Source: an uncultured Enterobacterales bacterium (GTDB taxonomy: Bacteria > Pseudomonadota > Gammaproteobacteria > Enterobacterales > Enterobacteriaceae). From it: a DNA stretch of 52,497 nt. The DNA is taken from NCBI GenBank assembly GCA_946478305.1, contig CAMLBO010000025.1, positions 1 through 52,497 of the forward strand. Reading direction: 5' to 3'. A model generated the notes under the pieces. The model made no database searches, had not been told where the DNA came from, and saw only the letters and a list, made by a program, of their open reading frames with translations. The translations under genes were made by a program, and so were the position numbers. Positions 1-9,039 of the stretch are shown here, piece after piece; the first letter of the stretch is position 1; each line of letters begins with the position of its first letter.

Positions 1-48
1 CGAGATTTCTGCCTGTCTCGTGGGCTCGGAGATGTGTATAAGAGACAG
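1..48 (+). other. Illumina Nextera adapter with i7 index (assembly artefact)
   Basis: This is not genomic sequence. Bases 1-6 (CGAGAT) match the end of the P7 flow-cell primer, 7-14 (TTCTGCCT) match the i7 index N703 as it appears in the primer, 15-29 match the Nextera read-2 primer start GTCTCGTGGGCTCGG, and 30-48 match the transposon mosaic end AGATGTGTATAAGAGACAG. Genomic DNA starts at 49. Translation through it gives the adapter peptide MCIRDR, which then runs in frame into PurF and could be mistaken for a natural N-terminus. Confidence 0.97.
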
Positions 49-49
49 G

Positions 50-472
50 GTGGATGACTCCATCGTACGCGGTACCACCTCACAGCAAATCGTTGAGATG
101 GCGCGTGAGGCGGGGGCACGACGTGTTTATCTGGCGTCGGCGGCACCGGAAATTCGCTTCCCGAACGTCTACGGTATCGACATGCCGAGCGCCAATGAGC
201 TGATTGCGCATGGCCGTGAAGTCAGTGAAATCACCCAGATGATCGGCGCCGATGCGTTGATTTTCCAGGACCTCAGTGACCTGATTGCCGCGGTGAAAGA
301 GGACAACATGGATATCGAGCAGTTCGAATGCTCGGTATTTGATGGCGTCTATGTCACTAAAGACGTTGACCAGAATTACCTGGAGTATCTCGAATCTCTG
401 CGCAACGATGACGCTCAGGCGTTACGCGGTCAGCAGGAAGCCGAAAACCTCGAAATGCATAACGAAGGCTGA
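50..472 (+). CDS. purF: Amidophosphoribosyltransferase, C-terminal part (5' truncated)
   Basis: PurF makes 5-phosphoribosylamine from PRPP and glutamine, the first committed step of purine synthesis, in the cytoplasm. Only about the last 140 residues are present. The fragment begins in the PRPP-binding loop ([11 protein letters not shown]), continues through the conserved [18 protein letters not shown] segment, and ends ENLEMHNEG, very like the E. coli C-terminus. The N-terminal glutaminase domain lies off the contig. The open frame continues upstream into the adapter, but that part is artefactual. ubiX follows on the same strand, as in E. coli. Confidence 0.95.
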   Translation: MDDSIVRGTTSQQIVEMAREAGARRVYLASAAPEIRFPNVYGIDMPSANELIAHGREVSEITQMIGADALIFQDLSDLIAAVKEDNMDIEQFECSVFDGVYVTKDVDQNYLEYLESLRNDDAQALRGQQEAENLEMHNEG

Positions 473-492
473 TTTTTAATCACGCCATTCGC

Positions 493-539
493 GGCGCGCA
501 CTGTCTGGTGAACTGACCTGGCAGGCGCGCCTTTTTTTT
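493..539 (+). terminator. Intrinsic terminator after purF
   Basis: GGCGCGC (493-499) pairs with GCGCGCC (525-531), followed by eight T (532-539). It lies 20 bases past the purF stop. Confidence 0.75.
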
Positions 540-668
540 GAGTGTAATTCCCTCCTCGTCCCTTCAACCCGCGGGCTTGCTTATCCCCGGGCATTGCGGC
601 AAAGTCATCAAAATGACGTGTTGTCAGTCAAAGCACTTTTCAGGTGCAACTCTTCAGAGGCAGTTTTC

Positions 669-1241
669 ATGAAACGACTTATTGTCGGCATTTCCGGCGC
701 AAGCGGCGCGATTTATGGGGTGCGGTTACTCGAGGTGCTGCAAGGCGTTGCCGATATCGAAACCCATCTGGTGATGAGCAATGCGGCCCGTCAAACATTG
801 ACGCTGGAAACCGACCTGACGCTGCGTGATGTCCAACAATTGGCTGACGTGGTGCATGACTCGCGCGATATCGCGGCCAGTATCTCTTCCGGCTCGTTTA
901 AAACAGCAGGAATGGTGATTTTACCCTGCTCAGTTAAAACCCTCTCCGGCATTGTAAACAGTTATACCGACGGGTTGCTGACCCGCGCCGCCGATGTGGT
1001 TCTTAAAGAGAGCCGCCGCCTGGTGCTCTGCGTGCGTGAAACCCCGCTGCATCTGGGGCATTTGCGCCTGATGACCCAGGCCGCCGAGCTCGGTGCGGTG
1101 ATTATGCCGCCGGTACCTGCGTTTTATCATCGCCCGACCTGCGTTGATGACATCATCAATCAGACCGTAAACCGGGTGATCGACCAGTTTGATATTGAAC
1201 TCCCACAAGACTTGTTTGTTCGATGGCAGGGCGGCCGCTAA
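669..1241 (+). CDS. ubiX: Flavin prenyltransferase UbiX
   Basis: UbiX joins a dimethylallyl group to FMN, making the prenylated flavin used by UbiD to decarboxylate the ubiquinone precursor. The product is 190 residues, the normal family length. It shows the FMN-binding N-terminus MKRLIVGISGASGAIYG, the SSGSF loop, the PCSVKTLSGI segment and the late MPPVPAFYHRP motif. I chose the ATG at 669 because it matches the family N-terminus and has AGAGG about ten bases upstream; the frame is open further 5' to 594 but without family similarity. The purF-ubiX-his transporter order is the E. coli order. Confidence 0.96.
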   Translation: MKRLIVGISGASGAIYGVRLLEVLQGVADIETHLVMSNAARQTLTLETDLTLRDVQQLADVVHDSRDIAASISSGSFKTAGMVILPCSVKTLSGIVNSYTDGLLTRAADVVLKESRRLVLCVRETPLHLGHLRLMTQAAELGAVIMPPVPAFYHRPTCVDDIINQTVNRVIDQFDIELPQDLFVRWQGGR

Positions 1242-1280
1242 CTCAACCTCACCAACTTGTCGCATATTTTAAACAAATTG

Positions 1281-1333
1281 ATAACAACGCACCAAAAATG
1301 AACATTTCCTGTTTCATTTTGGTGCGCTGTTAT
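1281..1333. repeat. Long imperfect stem-loop between ubiX and hisJ
   Basis: ATAACA (1281-1286) and CGCACCAAAA (1288-1297) pair with TTTTGGTGCG (1317-1326) and TGTTAT (1328-1333), separated by one mismatch. An inner ATGAAC/GTTTCAT extension carries one bulge. No T-run follows, so it is not a standard terminator. It may be an mRNA-end stabiliser or processing site for ubiX. The rest of the 339-base gap 1242-1580 holds the hisJ leader; TTGACT at 1479-1484 is a possible -35, without a convincing -10. Confidence 0.6.
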
Positions 1334-1580
1334 TACACTCTGTTCCTGCACGTTCTACATCCTGCTGATTTTTAGCATTAACCTGCTGCATTTTTAATCG
1401 CATCGGGCGAGTGCTGGCCGGTTAACCTGACCGGAACAAAATCGGCATGAAAACTGCATAGTGAAACAGAGGGCAGCCTTGACTCCCATCAGCTGCACCG
1501 GCATTACCAATAATAAAAAGATGTTCAGACACAACAGAAATGACCAATCACAACAGACGTTTAATGACTGAGGGTAATGT

Positions 1581-2363
1581 ATGAAAAAGTTGTTCAAGGT
1601 TCTTCCGCTGGTTTTGGCTTTAGCCAGTGTCAGCAGCGCCTTTGCTGCCGTCCCGAAAGACATTAAGATCGGGACCGATCCGACCTACGCCCCTTTTGAA
1701 TCGAAAGACTCCAGCGGAAAACTGGTCGGTTTTGATATCGATCTTGCGACCGAAATGTGTAAACGCGCTGAAATTAAATGTACTTTCGTTGAAAGTGATT
1801 TTGATGCGCTGATCCCATCGCTGAAAGCCAGAAAAATCGATGCCATTATCTCGTCTCTGTCCATTACTGAAAAACGTCAGCAGGAAATTGATTTTACTGA
1901 CAAACTCTATGCGGCTAACGCCCGTCTGATCGCCCCTAAAGGCACAAAAATTGTCCCAACGCTGGACGCGCTGAAAGGAAAAAATGTCGGCGTACTGCAG
2001 GGTTCCACTCAGGAGGCCTATGCCAATGCGATGTGGCAACCCAAAGGTATCAACGTGGTGGCTTACCAGAACCAGGACCTGATTTATGCCGATCTGGCTT
2101 CTGGTCGCTTGGACGCTGCGTTCCAGGATGAAGTCGCGGGCAGCGAAGGCTTCCTGAAACAGGCTCCAGGTAAAGGTTACGTGTTTGCGGGCCCATCAGT
2201 GAAAGATGACAAATTCTTTGGTGTGGGTACCGGTATGGGCCTGCGTAAAGATGATGGCGATCTGAAAATGGCGCTGAACAAAGCCTTTGCTTCAATGCGT
2301 AAAGATGGCACTTACGACAAGTTGGCGAAGAAATACTTCAACTTTGACGTTTACGGCGGCTAA
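1581..2363 (+). CDS. hisJ: Periplasmic histidine / lysine-arginine-ornithine binding protein
   Basis: This is the solute-binding protein of the HisQMP2 ABC importer. It has 260 residues, with a signal peptide about 1-22 (cleavage AFA/AVP). The mature protein starts [14 protein letters not shown] and contains [40 protein letters not shown] and the terminal FDVYGG. E. coli carries two such genes (argT and hisJ) here; this window has one. Its sequence mixes traits: the VYGG end and [10 protein letters not shown] resemble HisJ, while DFDALIPSL and [10 protein letters not shown] resemble ArgT. The symbol is therefore a best choice. The start is supported by GAGGGT upstream. Confidence 0.85.
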   Translation: MKKLFKVLPLVLALASVSSAFAAVPKDIKIGTDPTYAPFESKDSSGKLVGFDIDLATEMCKRAEIKCTFVESDFDALIPSLKARKIDAIISSLSITEKRQQEIDFTDKLYAANARLIAPKGTKIVPTLDALKGKNVGVLQGSTQEAYANAMWQPKGINVVAYQNQDLIYADLASGRLDAAFQDEVAGSEGFLKQAPGKGYVFAGPSVKDDKFFGVGTGMGLRKDDGDLKMALNKAFASMRKDGTYDKLAKKYFNFDVYGG

Positions 2364-2382
2364 TCATTTACGCTATGACGTC

Positions 2383-2412
2383 TGCGGCTTACCGGGAAAC
2401 TGGCAGGCCGCA
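2383..2412. repeat. Stem-loop in the hisJ-hisQ spacer
   Basis: TGCGGC (2383-2388) pairs with GCCGCA (2407-2412). It sits in the 131-base spacer between the binding-protein gene and the permease genes. In Salmonella and E. coli this spacer carries a REP element that protects upstream mRNA and lowers downstream expression. The sequence here is not a consensus REP but occupies the same place. Confidence 0.55.
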
Positions 2413-2494
2413 TTAAGTCACTTCCGTGCACAATTTGTTTTATAACAACCCCTGCGGCAGGTGACACGACGTTGGTCAAAGACAGGAACACAGC

Positions 2495-3181
2495 ATGTTA
2501 TACGGGTATTCCCAGGTAATTATTCAGGGCACATTGGTCACGCTGGAACTGGCACTCTCTTCGGTTCTGCTGGCGGTGATAATTGGTTTAATCGGTGCAG
2601 GCGGTAAACTCTCGAAAAACCGTCTGATTTCAGGCATTTTCGGCTGCTATACCACGCTGATTCGCGGCGTGCCGGACTTAGTACTGATGCTGTTGATTTT
2701 CTACGGTCTGCAGATTGTGCTTAACAGCGTGACGGAATCGCTGGGCATGGCGCAGATTGATATCGATCCGCTCGGTGCCGGTATCATTACGCTCGGTTTT
2801 ATCTACGGCGCATACTTCACCGAAACCTTCCGTGGTGCCTTTATGGCGGTTCCCCGCGGGCAAATTGAGGCGGCGACGGCGTTTGGTTTCAGCAGTGCGC
2901 AAATCTTCCGCCGTATTCTGTTTCCTGCCATGATGCGCTTTGCCTTGCCGGGCATTGGCAACAACTGGCAGGTTATTCTCAAAGCAACGGCGCTGGTGTC
3001 TCTGCTTGGCCTCAATGACGTGGTTAAAGCGACGGTGTTGGCGGGTAAAGGCACTTATCAGCCGTTTTACTTCGCCATCGTGGCGGGTGTGATTTATCTG
3101 GTGTTTACCACGGTTTCCAACGGGGTGCTGTTATGGCTCGAACGCCGTTATTCGCTGGGCGTGAAGAGGGCTGAGCTATGA
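2495..3181 (+). CDS. hisQ: Histidine ABC transporter permease HisQ
   Basis: This is one of two inner-membrane subunits of the basic amino acid importer. It has 228 residues, the usual length, starting MLYGYSQVIIQGTLVTLELAL with about five hydrophobic spans. The cytoplasmic EAA loop, which docks the ATPase, is visible as EAATAFGFSSAQIFRRILFPAMMRFALPG (about residues 126-155). The stop overlaps the hisM start by four bases (ATGA at 3178-3181), implying translational coupling. AGGA lies about ten bases before the ATG. Confidence 0.95.
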   Translation: MLYGYSQVIIQGTLVTLELALSSVLLAVIIGLIGAGGKLSKNRLISGIFGCYTTLIRGVPDLVLMLLIFYGLQIVLNSVTESLGMAQIDIDPLGAGIITLGFIYGAYFTETFRGAFMAVPRGQIEAATAFGFSSAQIFRRILFPAMMRFALPGIGNNWQVILKATALVSLLGLNDVVKATVLAGKGTYQPFYFAIVAGVIYLVFTTVSNGVLLWLERRYSLGVKRAEL

Positions 3182-3891
3182 TTGAGATCCTGCAACAGTA
3201 CGGCATGTCGCTGCTTTATAGCGACGGCTACCGTTTTACCGGTCTGGCGGTCACGCTGTGGCTGTTAATCAGTTCCGTGGTCATGGGCGGGTTGCTGGCG
3301 GTACCGATGGCGGTAGGGCGCGTGTCATCGAATAAATTCATCCGTCTGCCTATCTGGCTTTATACTTACGTGTTTCGCGGTACGCCGCTCTATGTACAGC
3401 TGCTGGTCTTTTATTCCGGTATGTACAGTCTGGAGATCGTGCGCGGCACTGATTTCCTCAACGCGTTTTTCCGCAGCGGTCTGAACTGTACGATCCTCGC
3501 GCTGACGCTCAACACCTGTGCCTACACCACCGAGATTTTTGCCGGTGCGATCCGCGCGGTGCCACACGGCGAAATTGAAGCGGCGAACGCGTATGGCTTC
3601 TCACGTTTCAAACTTTATACCTGCATTATTCTACCTTCTGCGCTGCGTACGGCCTTACCGGCCTACAGCAACGAGGTGATCCTGATGCTGCACTCCACGG
3701 CGCTGGCGTTTACCGCTACTGTACCGGACGTGCTGAAAATCGCCCGCGACATTAACTCTGCCACCTATCAGCCTTTTTATGCTTTTGGCATCGCGGCGGT
3801 GATCTACCTGTGCATCTCCTTTGTATTGATTGGCCTGTTCCGCATGGCTGAAAAGCGCTGGCTGGCGCATGTGAAACCTCAGACTCACTAA
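3178..3891 (+). CDS. hisM: Histidine ABC transporter permease HisM
   Basis: This is the second inner-membrane subunit, pairing with HisQ to form the channel for histidine and basic amino acids. It has 237 residues with about five membrane spans. The EAA loop reads [16 protein letters not shown], near residue 140, followed by [16 protein letters not shown]. The start overlaps the hisQ stop, so the two are translationally coupled. hisP follows after 43 bases. Confidence 0.95.
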   Translation: MIEILQQYGMSLLYSDGYRFTGLAVTLWLLISSVVMGGLLAVPMAVGRVSSNKFIRLPIWLYTYVFRGTPLYVQLLVFYSGMYSLEIVRGTDFLNAFFRSGLNCTILALTLNTCAYTTEIFAGAIRAVPHGEIEAANAYGFSRFKLYTCIILPSALRTALPAYSNEVILMLHSTALAFTATVPDVLKIARDINSATYQPFYAFGIAAVIYLCISFVLIGLFRMAEKRWLAHVKPQTH

Positions 3892-3934
3892 CAAGCACTC
3901 TTTTTATGGACATAACTTTTTGCGGAATAACATT

Positions 3935-4708
3935 ATGCCAGAAAATAAATTAGCGGTTCTCGACCTGCACAAACGCTACGGCGATCATGAAGTCCTCAAA
4001 GGCGTGTCGCTCTCCGCCAATGCCGGGGATGTGATCAGCATTATCGGGTCATCGGGTTCCGGGAAGAGCACCTTCCTGCGCTGCATTAACTTTCTTGAGA
4101 AACCGAGCGAAGGGTCGATCAGCGTCAATAATCAGGATATCCGTATGGTGCGCGACACCGACGACCAGCTGAAAGTGTTCGACAAAAAACAGCTGCAACT
4201 GCTGCGTACCAAATTGACGATGGTCTTCCAGCATTTCAACCTGTGGAGCCATATGACGGTGCTGGAAAACGTCATGGAAGCACCGGTGCAGGTGCTGGGG
4301 CTGAGCAAGGCTGAAGCGCGCGAACGTGCGGTGAAGTATCTCGACAAAGTGGGTATTGACGCCCGTGCGCAGGGGAAATATCCGGTGAATCTCTCTGGTG
4401 GCCAGCAGCAGCGCGTCTCCATTGCACGTGCGTTGGCGATGGAACCTGAGGTGCTACTCTTCGACGAACCGACCTCCGCGCTGGACCCCGAGCTGGTTGG
4501 CGAAGTGCTACGTATCATGCAGAAGCTGGCGGAAGAGGGGAAAACCATGGTAGTAGTGACGCACGAAATGGAATTCGCCCGCCATGTCTCCAGCCACGTT
4601 ATTTTCCTGCATCAGGGCGTGATTGAAGAACAGGGTAACCCCGCAGACGTCTTTGGCAGCCCGAAATCCGCGCGCTTACAGCAGTTCCTGTCAGGTGCAC
4701 TTAAGTAA
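3935..4708 (+). CDS. hisP: Histidine ABC transporter ATP-binding protein HisP
   Basis: This ATPase drives the HisQM channel; two copies work per complex. It has 257 residues. Walker [10 protein letters not shown] lies at 38-46, the [17 protein letters not shown]-loop region follows, then the LSGGQQQR signature, Walker B LLFDEP and the switch histidine in VVVTHEM. I start at the ATG at 3935 (MPENKLAV), which matches the family N-terminus MSENKL; the frame could begin at a TTG at 3920 but that adds residues without family support. It is the last gene of the his transport operon. Confidence 0.96.
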   Translation: MPENKLAVLDLHKRYGDHEVLKGVSLSANAGDVISIIGSSGSGKSTFLRCINFLEKPSEGSISVNNQDIRMVRDTDDQLKVFDKKQLQLLRTKLTMVFQHFNLWSHMTVLENVMEAPVQVLGLSKAEARERAVKYLDKVGIDARAQGKYPVNLSGGQQQRVSIARALAMEPEVLLFDEPTSALDPELVGEVLRIMQKLAEEGKTMVVVTHEMEFARHVSSHVIFLHQGVIEEQGNPADVFGSPKSARLQQFLSGALK

Positions 4709-4733
4709 GAAGTAAAGCAGCTCTTAAAAACAG

Positions 4734-4765
4734 AAAAACCGCCCACTGAATAAGGCGGTTTTTTT
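4734..4765. terminator. Bidirectional terminator between hisP and pepT-like gene
   Basis: AAAAACCGCC (4734-4743) pairs with GGCGG (4754-4758) and the following T-run. The A-run before and T-run after allow it to end both the his operon (+) and the convergent peptidase gene (-). Confidence 0.85.
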
Positions 4766-4776
4766 ATGACTAGAAA

Positions 4777-6009
4777 TCAGCCTTTAGCGGCCAGCAGACA
4801 GAGTTGAACCGTCAGTTCGTAGGACTTCACAAATGAGCTGAGCGGCAGGAACTCATACTTTGAGTGGAAGTTGTGCGCACCGGTAAAATAGTTAGGTGTC
4901 AGCAGGCCTTTGGCCGACAGTGCGGCGCCGTCAGTCCCTCCGCGCATCGGGATCACTTTCGGCTCGACGCCAATCTCTTTCAGCCCGGCAAAGATCAGGT
5001 CAATGGCGCGTTTATCTTCGCCAATCGCGCTGCTGATATTGCTGTAGGTGTCGCTTATCTCAACAGAGACTTTGGCTGTAGGGTATTGGGCGGCGATCTG
5101 TTTGGCCACATCTTCAATTTTCTGTTTGCGTGCGGCGAAGCTGGCGCTGTCGAAATCTCGGATTGAGGCGTGCAACGTTGCCCCTTGCTGGGTGGCATTC
5201 ATACCATTGAACCAGACATAGCCTTCGCGGCCTTCGGTATTTTCCGGGGTTTCTGCACGGTCAAACTGACTCATGAAATCGTGCGCCATCAACATGGGGT
5301 TAACCAGCACGCCTTTGGCCGACATCGGGTGGGCGGTCACGCCGGTAAAGGTGATTTCCGCGGCGGCGGCATTGAAGTTTTCATATACCACTTCACCGAG
5401 TTCGCAGCAGTCGATGGTATAGGCAAAATCGACGTCAAAGCGTTTCAGATCCAGCGCCTTGGCACCGCGCAGGCCAATCTCTTCATCCGGCACAAAGGCC
5501 ACCACGATATCGCCATACTGCTGGTCGTCACGCAGGTTCTCCAGCAAGGTCATCACAACAGTCACGGCGGCTTTGTTATCAGCCCCGAGCACGCTGGTGC
5601 CGTCGCTGAAGATAATCTCTTCGCCTTTATAAGGCAGAATTTCCGGGCGCTCAGAAGGCCGCAGCCAGATGTCTTTCTCTGCGTTCAGGCAAACGTCGTC
5701 GCCGGTAAATGTCAATGTCTGAGGATGAATGTCCGGGCTCAAACCCACGTCGACGGTATCAATATGGGTGATAAAACCAATGCGCGGGCCGCCCTGTTTA
5801 GTACCTGGTTTCACGGCGGTGACGGTTGCATGTTCATCAATCTGAATGTTTTGCAGTCCCAGCGTTTTCAGCTCATCTGCCAGCAGTTTTGCCAGAGTAT
5901 GCTGGCCTGGCGTGCTGGGCAGCGTCGTGGCGTGGGCATCACTTTGCGTGGTGATGGCGAGATAGCGAAAGAAGCGTTCGGAAAGCTGTTTTGCGAGTGT
6001 TGTCGACAT
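4777..6009 (-). CDS. pepT: Peptidase T-like tripeptide aminopeptidase (M20B family)
   Basis: PepT is a zinc exopeptidase that removes the N-terminal residue of tripeptides in the cytoplasm. The product is 410 residues, the family size. Metal-site motifs are present: FITHIDTVD, SVLGADNKAA, FVPDEEIGLRGA, YTIDCCELGEV, and late MRGGTDGAALS and FHSKYEF. It is noticeably divergent from E. coli PepT (CCELG replaces GGGVG), so it could be a second PepT-type paralogue rather than the orthologue. I chose the ATG at 6009 (MSTTLAKQL) because AGGGG lies just upstream. It is divergent from the peptide-binding protein gene at 6159, pointing to peptide use. Confidence 0.85.
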   Translation of the reverse strand: MSTTLAKQLSERFFRYLAITTQSDAHATTLPSTPGQHTLAKLLADELKTLGLQNIQIDEHATVTAVKPGTKQGGPRIGFITHIDTVDVGLSPDIHPQTLTFTGDDVCLNAEKDIWLRPSERPEILPYKGEEIIFSDGTSVLGADNKAAVTVVMTLLENLRDDQQYGDIVVAFVPDEEIGLRGAKALDLKRFDVDFAYTIDCCELGEVVYENFNAAAAEITFTGVTAHPMSAKGVLVNPMLMAHDFMSQFDRAETPENTEGREGYVWFNGMNATQQGATLHASIRDFDSASFAARKQKIEDVAKQIAAQYPTAKVSVEISDTYSNISSAIGEDKRAIDLIFAGLKEIGVEPKVIPMRGGTDGAALSAKGLLTPNYFTGAHNFHSKYEFLPLSSFVKSYELTVQLCLLAAKG

Positions 6010-6158
6010 CTTGACCCCTAAGTTTGCGCACATATAAGACTTTCATATATAACAGAGTATTACAAAGCGTTGCACGAATGTTAATCTGTTTTTGCTTTTG
6101 GTACCAAGATCGTTAACACGATCATTAAAGCCTTTAATCACTTCTGACAGGGAAAACG
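6010..6158. promoter_or_regulatory. Divergent promoter region with GATCG-N6-CGATC inverted repeat
   Basis: This 149-base region must hold promoters for both the peptidase and the peptide-binding protein genes. It is AT-rich and contains an inverted repeat, GATCG (6108-6112) and CGATC (6119-6123) around TTAACA. That is a plausible dimeric-regulator site about 35 bases before the binding-protein start. Which regulator binds is unknown. Confidence 0.45.
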
Positions 6159-7754
6159 ATGAAACAGAAAATATTAAAAATAAGCACGGGATTGATGGCG
6201 TTGGCGATGGTGGGTGGTGTATCAGCGAAGACGCTGGTGTACTGCTCGGAAGGCTCACCGGAGCAGTTTAACCCGCAGCTTTATACCTCCGGAACGTCGG
6301 TGGATGCCAGCGCAGCACCGATTTATAACCGTCTGGTTGATTTCAAAACCGGCACCACAGAACTTGTACCGAGCCTGGCCGAAAGTTGGGACGTCAGCCC
6401 GGATGGCAAAACCTACACCTTCCATCTGCGTAAAGGGGTGAAATTCCAGAGCAGCAAACTGTTCACGCCGACCCGTGACTTTAATGCTGACGACGTGATT
6501 TTCTCCTTCATGCGACAGAAAGACGAAAATAACCCGTACCATAAAGTATCGGGCGGCACGTACCTCAACTTTGACAGCCTGAAAATGGGCGACCTGATCG
6601 GCAGCATCGACAAAGTGGATGACAATACCGTGCGCTTTAACCTGACCCGCCCGGAAGCGCCATTTGTCGCCGATCTGGCCTGGTATTTCGCCTCTATCCT
6701 CTCGGCAGAATATGCCGATCAGATGCTGAAAGCCGGTACGCCAGAAAAAGTCGACATGAACCCGATCGGCACCGGTCCGTTCGAGCTGGTGCAGTACCAG
6801 AAAGACACCCGTCTGCTGTTTAAGGCCTTCCCGGAGTACTGGCAGGGGAAATCGAAAATCGACCGGCTGGTATATACCATCACTCCGGATGCCTCGATGC
6901 GTCTTGCCAAGCTGGAGAAGAACGAGTGTCAGGTGATGCCATTCCCGAACCCGGCTGACCTCGACCGTATGCGTGCCAATAAAGACATCAATCTGATGAG
7001 CAAATCGGGCCTGAATACCGGTTTCCTCTCCTTCAACACCCAAAAACCACCGCTGGATAACGTCAAAGTACGTCAGGCGCTGAGTATGGCCATCAATAAA
7101 CCTGAAATCATTGAAGCGGTATTCCGCGGTACGGGCACGGTGGCTAAAACCCTGCTGCCGACCGGTGTCTGGAGCTACAACGATAAGGTGGTGGATTACG
7201 AATATTCGCCAGAAAAAGCCAAAGCCCTGTTGGCAGAAGCCGGGATGCCAAACGGCTTTGATATCGATTTGTGGGCAATGCCGGTACAGCGTCCGTACAA
7301 CCCGAATGCACGCCGTATGGCTGAGATGATCCAGTCCGACTGGGCGAAGATTGGCGTAAAGGCGCACATCGTCAGTTTCGAGTGGGGCGAGTATCAGACC
7401 CGCATACGTAATGGCGAACATATGGCGGCCCTGATGGGCTGGACCACCGCCAACGGTGACCCGGACAACTTCTTCGGCCCGTTGTTTACCTGTAACGCGG
7501 CCAAAGGGGGTTCTAACTCTGCCAAATGGTGTTACCCGCCGTTTGACAAGTTAATCACCGAAGCCAAAGAAACCACCGATCATGAAAAACGGGTAGTGCT
7601 GTACGAAGAAGCCCAGCAGGTGATGCACGATCAGGCTCCCGCAGTGTTTATCGCGCACTCAACCATCTTCGAGCCAGTTCGCAAAGAAGTGACCGGCTAC
7701 GAGATTGATCCGTTCGGAAAGCACATTTTCTATCAGGCAGATATCAAGGAGTGA
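6159..7754 (+). CDS. DppA-like periplasmic peptide-binding protein
   Basis: This is a solute-binding protein of the family-5 peptide/nickel type. It has 531 residues, with a signal peptide ending about residue 23 (GVSA/K). The mature start KTLVYCSEGSPEQFNPQLYTSG is nearly the E. coli DppA mature start, and the long segments around DLWAMPVQRPYNPNARRMAEM and DPDNFFGPLFTC also follow DppA. No dppBCDF permease or ATPase genes follow, so it is an orphan binding protein that probably shares another Dpp-type membrane complex. Its neighbour, a divergent tripeptidase, supports a role in peptide nutrition. RBS AGGGAA precedes the ATG. Confidence 0.88.
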   Translation: MKQKILKISTGLMALAMVGGVSAKTLVYCSEGSPEQFNPQLYTSGTSVDASAAPIYNRLVDFKTGTTELVPSLAESWDVSPDGKTYTFHLRKGVKFQSSKLFTPTRDFNADDVIFSFMRQKDENNPYHKVSGGTYLNFDSLKMGDLIGSIDKVDDNTVRFNLTRPEAPFVADLAWYFASILSAEYADQMLKAGTPEKVDMNPIGTGPFELVQYQKDTRLLFKAFPEYWQGKSKIDRLVYTITPDASMRLAKLEKNECQVMPFPNPADLDRMRANKDINLMSKSGLNTGFLSFNTQKPPLDNVKVRQALSMAINKPEIIEAVFRGTGTVAKTLLPTGVWSYNDKVVDYEYSPEKAKALLAEAGMPNGFDIDLWAMPVQRPYNPNARRMAEMIQSDWAKIGVKAHIVSFEWGEYQTRIRNGEHMAALMGWTTANGDPDNFFGPLFTCNAAKGGSNSAKWCYPPFDKLITEAKETTDHEKRVVLYEEAQQVMHDQAPAVFIAHSTIFEPVRKEVTGYEIDPFGKHIFYQADIKE

Positions 7755-7836
7755 GGAAAGAGGCGGCTTTCGGGCCGCTTCAACATTATGGGAGGCAGCC
7801 CAAATCTGCTTTAAATCTTTAAATTTGAATTTGAAA

Positions 7837-9039
7837 TTAAAACCGCGACTGACGTGTCGGCACACGCCGAAAACTCCACCATACCTGGGCAGTATTAAAT
7901 AGCACCAGAATAGCGGTCACGAGGAATACCCATCTGAAACCCATCAGGGCGGAGACGCTGGAGCCGAGCAGCGGGCCGATCACGTTTCCCATGTACATAA
8001 ATGACTGGTTATAGCCAAAAATACGGCCGGTGGTTTGGTCGCTGCTGTATTTCACCAGCAGCGCCTGTACCGCGGGCATCAGCGCGCCGTCACCGAAGCC
8101 AAGCATGAAGCGCAGGATCCCAAGCTGGGTGGCGGAGTTGATGGTCGCCATCAGGCAGAACAACACAAAACAGAACACCAGCGCGGCGATGAGGATCCTG
8201 TGCGCACCGATGCGATCCCCGAGTTTGCCGAGTTTAGGGGCTGACATCAGGGCCGATACGCCGGGTACGGCAGCGATCACTCCGCTGATAAAGGCGATGT
8301 TGCTGGTATCTGAGGAGAGTTCACGAATAAACAGCGTGAGGATCGGGCTGATGGAGCCGTTAGCCAGTTGGATCATCATGGTAGTCACGAACAGGCTGAC
8401 GATCAGCCACGGATAGGGCAGGGAAGTAAACACGGCTTTGCCGCTCAGGCGATTGGCTTTGGTAACCGGCACCACCCGTTCTTTAATCAGAAATAAGGTG
8501 ATCAGAAAACTGATAAACAGCATGCCGCTGGTGACGAAAAATACGGTTCGCAGCCCGAGATGGTCAGCCATAAAACCGCCCAGCAGTGGCCCGATGATCA
8601 CCCCGGAAACCTGTCCGGTGGACAGCGTACCCAGCGCCCAACCGCTTTTATCCCGCGGCACCTGCGAGGCAACCAGCGCCATGGCATTGGGAATATAACC
8701 TGACGTCAAGCCCATCAGGGTGCGCAGGATAAACAACTGCCAGACATTGGTAGCAAAACCCTGCAGCATCATGACAATCGCCATGCCGAGCGCGGCGCGC
8801 AGCAGCATCAACTTACGGCCTTTGCGGTCGGCCAGACTGCCCCACAACGGCGCGACCACGGCTGACACCAGGAACGTTCCGCTAAACACCAGACCCGACC
8901 ACAAACTGAGTGACGCGTGGTCAGTGACGCCGAGTTGTTCGATATAAAGAGGCAGGAAGGGCAGGATTTGGCTCATCGCCATGCCGGTGAAAAAGCACCC
9001 CAGCCAGACGGAGATTAGATTGAGTTTCCAAGTTTCCAT
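7837..9039 (-). CDS. mdtG: MFS multidrug efflux protein MdtG
   Basis: This is an inner-membrane drug/proton antiporter of the major facilitator superfamily. It has 400 residues and about 12 hydrophobic spans. It shows the family loop motif [19 protein letters not shown] (around residue 70) and the segment [22 protein letters not shown], which closely follows E. coli MdtG. The C-terminus ends [10 protein letters not shown]. It runs convergent to the dppA-like gene, with a short GC hairpin at 7763-7778 between them, and is divergent from rhlE. In E. coli mdtG belongs to the MarA/SoxS stress regulon; I could not see a clear marbox here. Confidence 0.9.
   Translation of the reverse strand: METWKLNLISVWLGCFFTGMAMSQILPFLPLYIEQLGVTDHASLSLWSGLVFSGTFLVSAVVAPLWGSLADRKGRKLMLLRAALGMAIVMMLQGFATNVWQLFILRTLMGLTSGYIPNAMALVASQVPRDKSGWALGTLSTGQVSGVIIGPLLGGFMADHLGLRTVFFVTSGMLFISFLITLFLIKERVVPVTKANRLSGKAVFTSLPYPWLIVSLFVTTMMIQLANGSISPILTLFIRELSSDTSNIAFISGVIAAVPGVSALMSAPKLGKLGDRIGAHRILIAALVFCFVLFCLMATINSATQLGILRFMLGFGDGALMPAVQALLVKYSSDQTTGRIFGYNQSFMYMGNVIGPLLGSSVSALMGFRWVFLVTAILVLFNTAQVWWSFRRVPTRQSRF

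Noticed and set aside
20-49. N-terminal extension of PurF reading [10 protein letters not shown]
   Set aside because: It is translated sequencing adapter, not genome.
6255-7421. Long open frame antisense to the dppA-like gene
   Set aside because: It mirrors a well-recognised coding gene; no RBS, no family features and unlikely composition.
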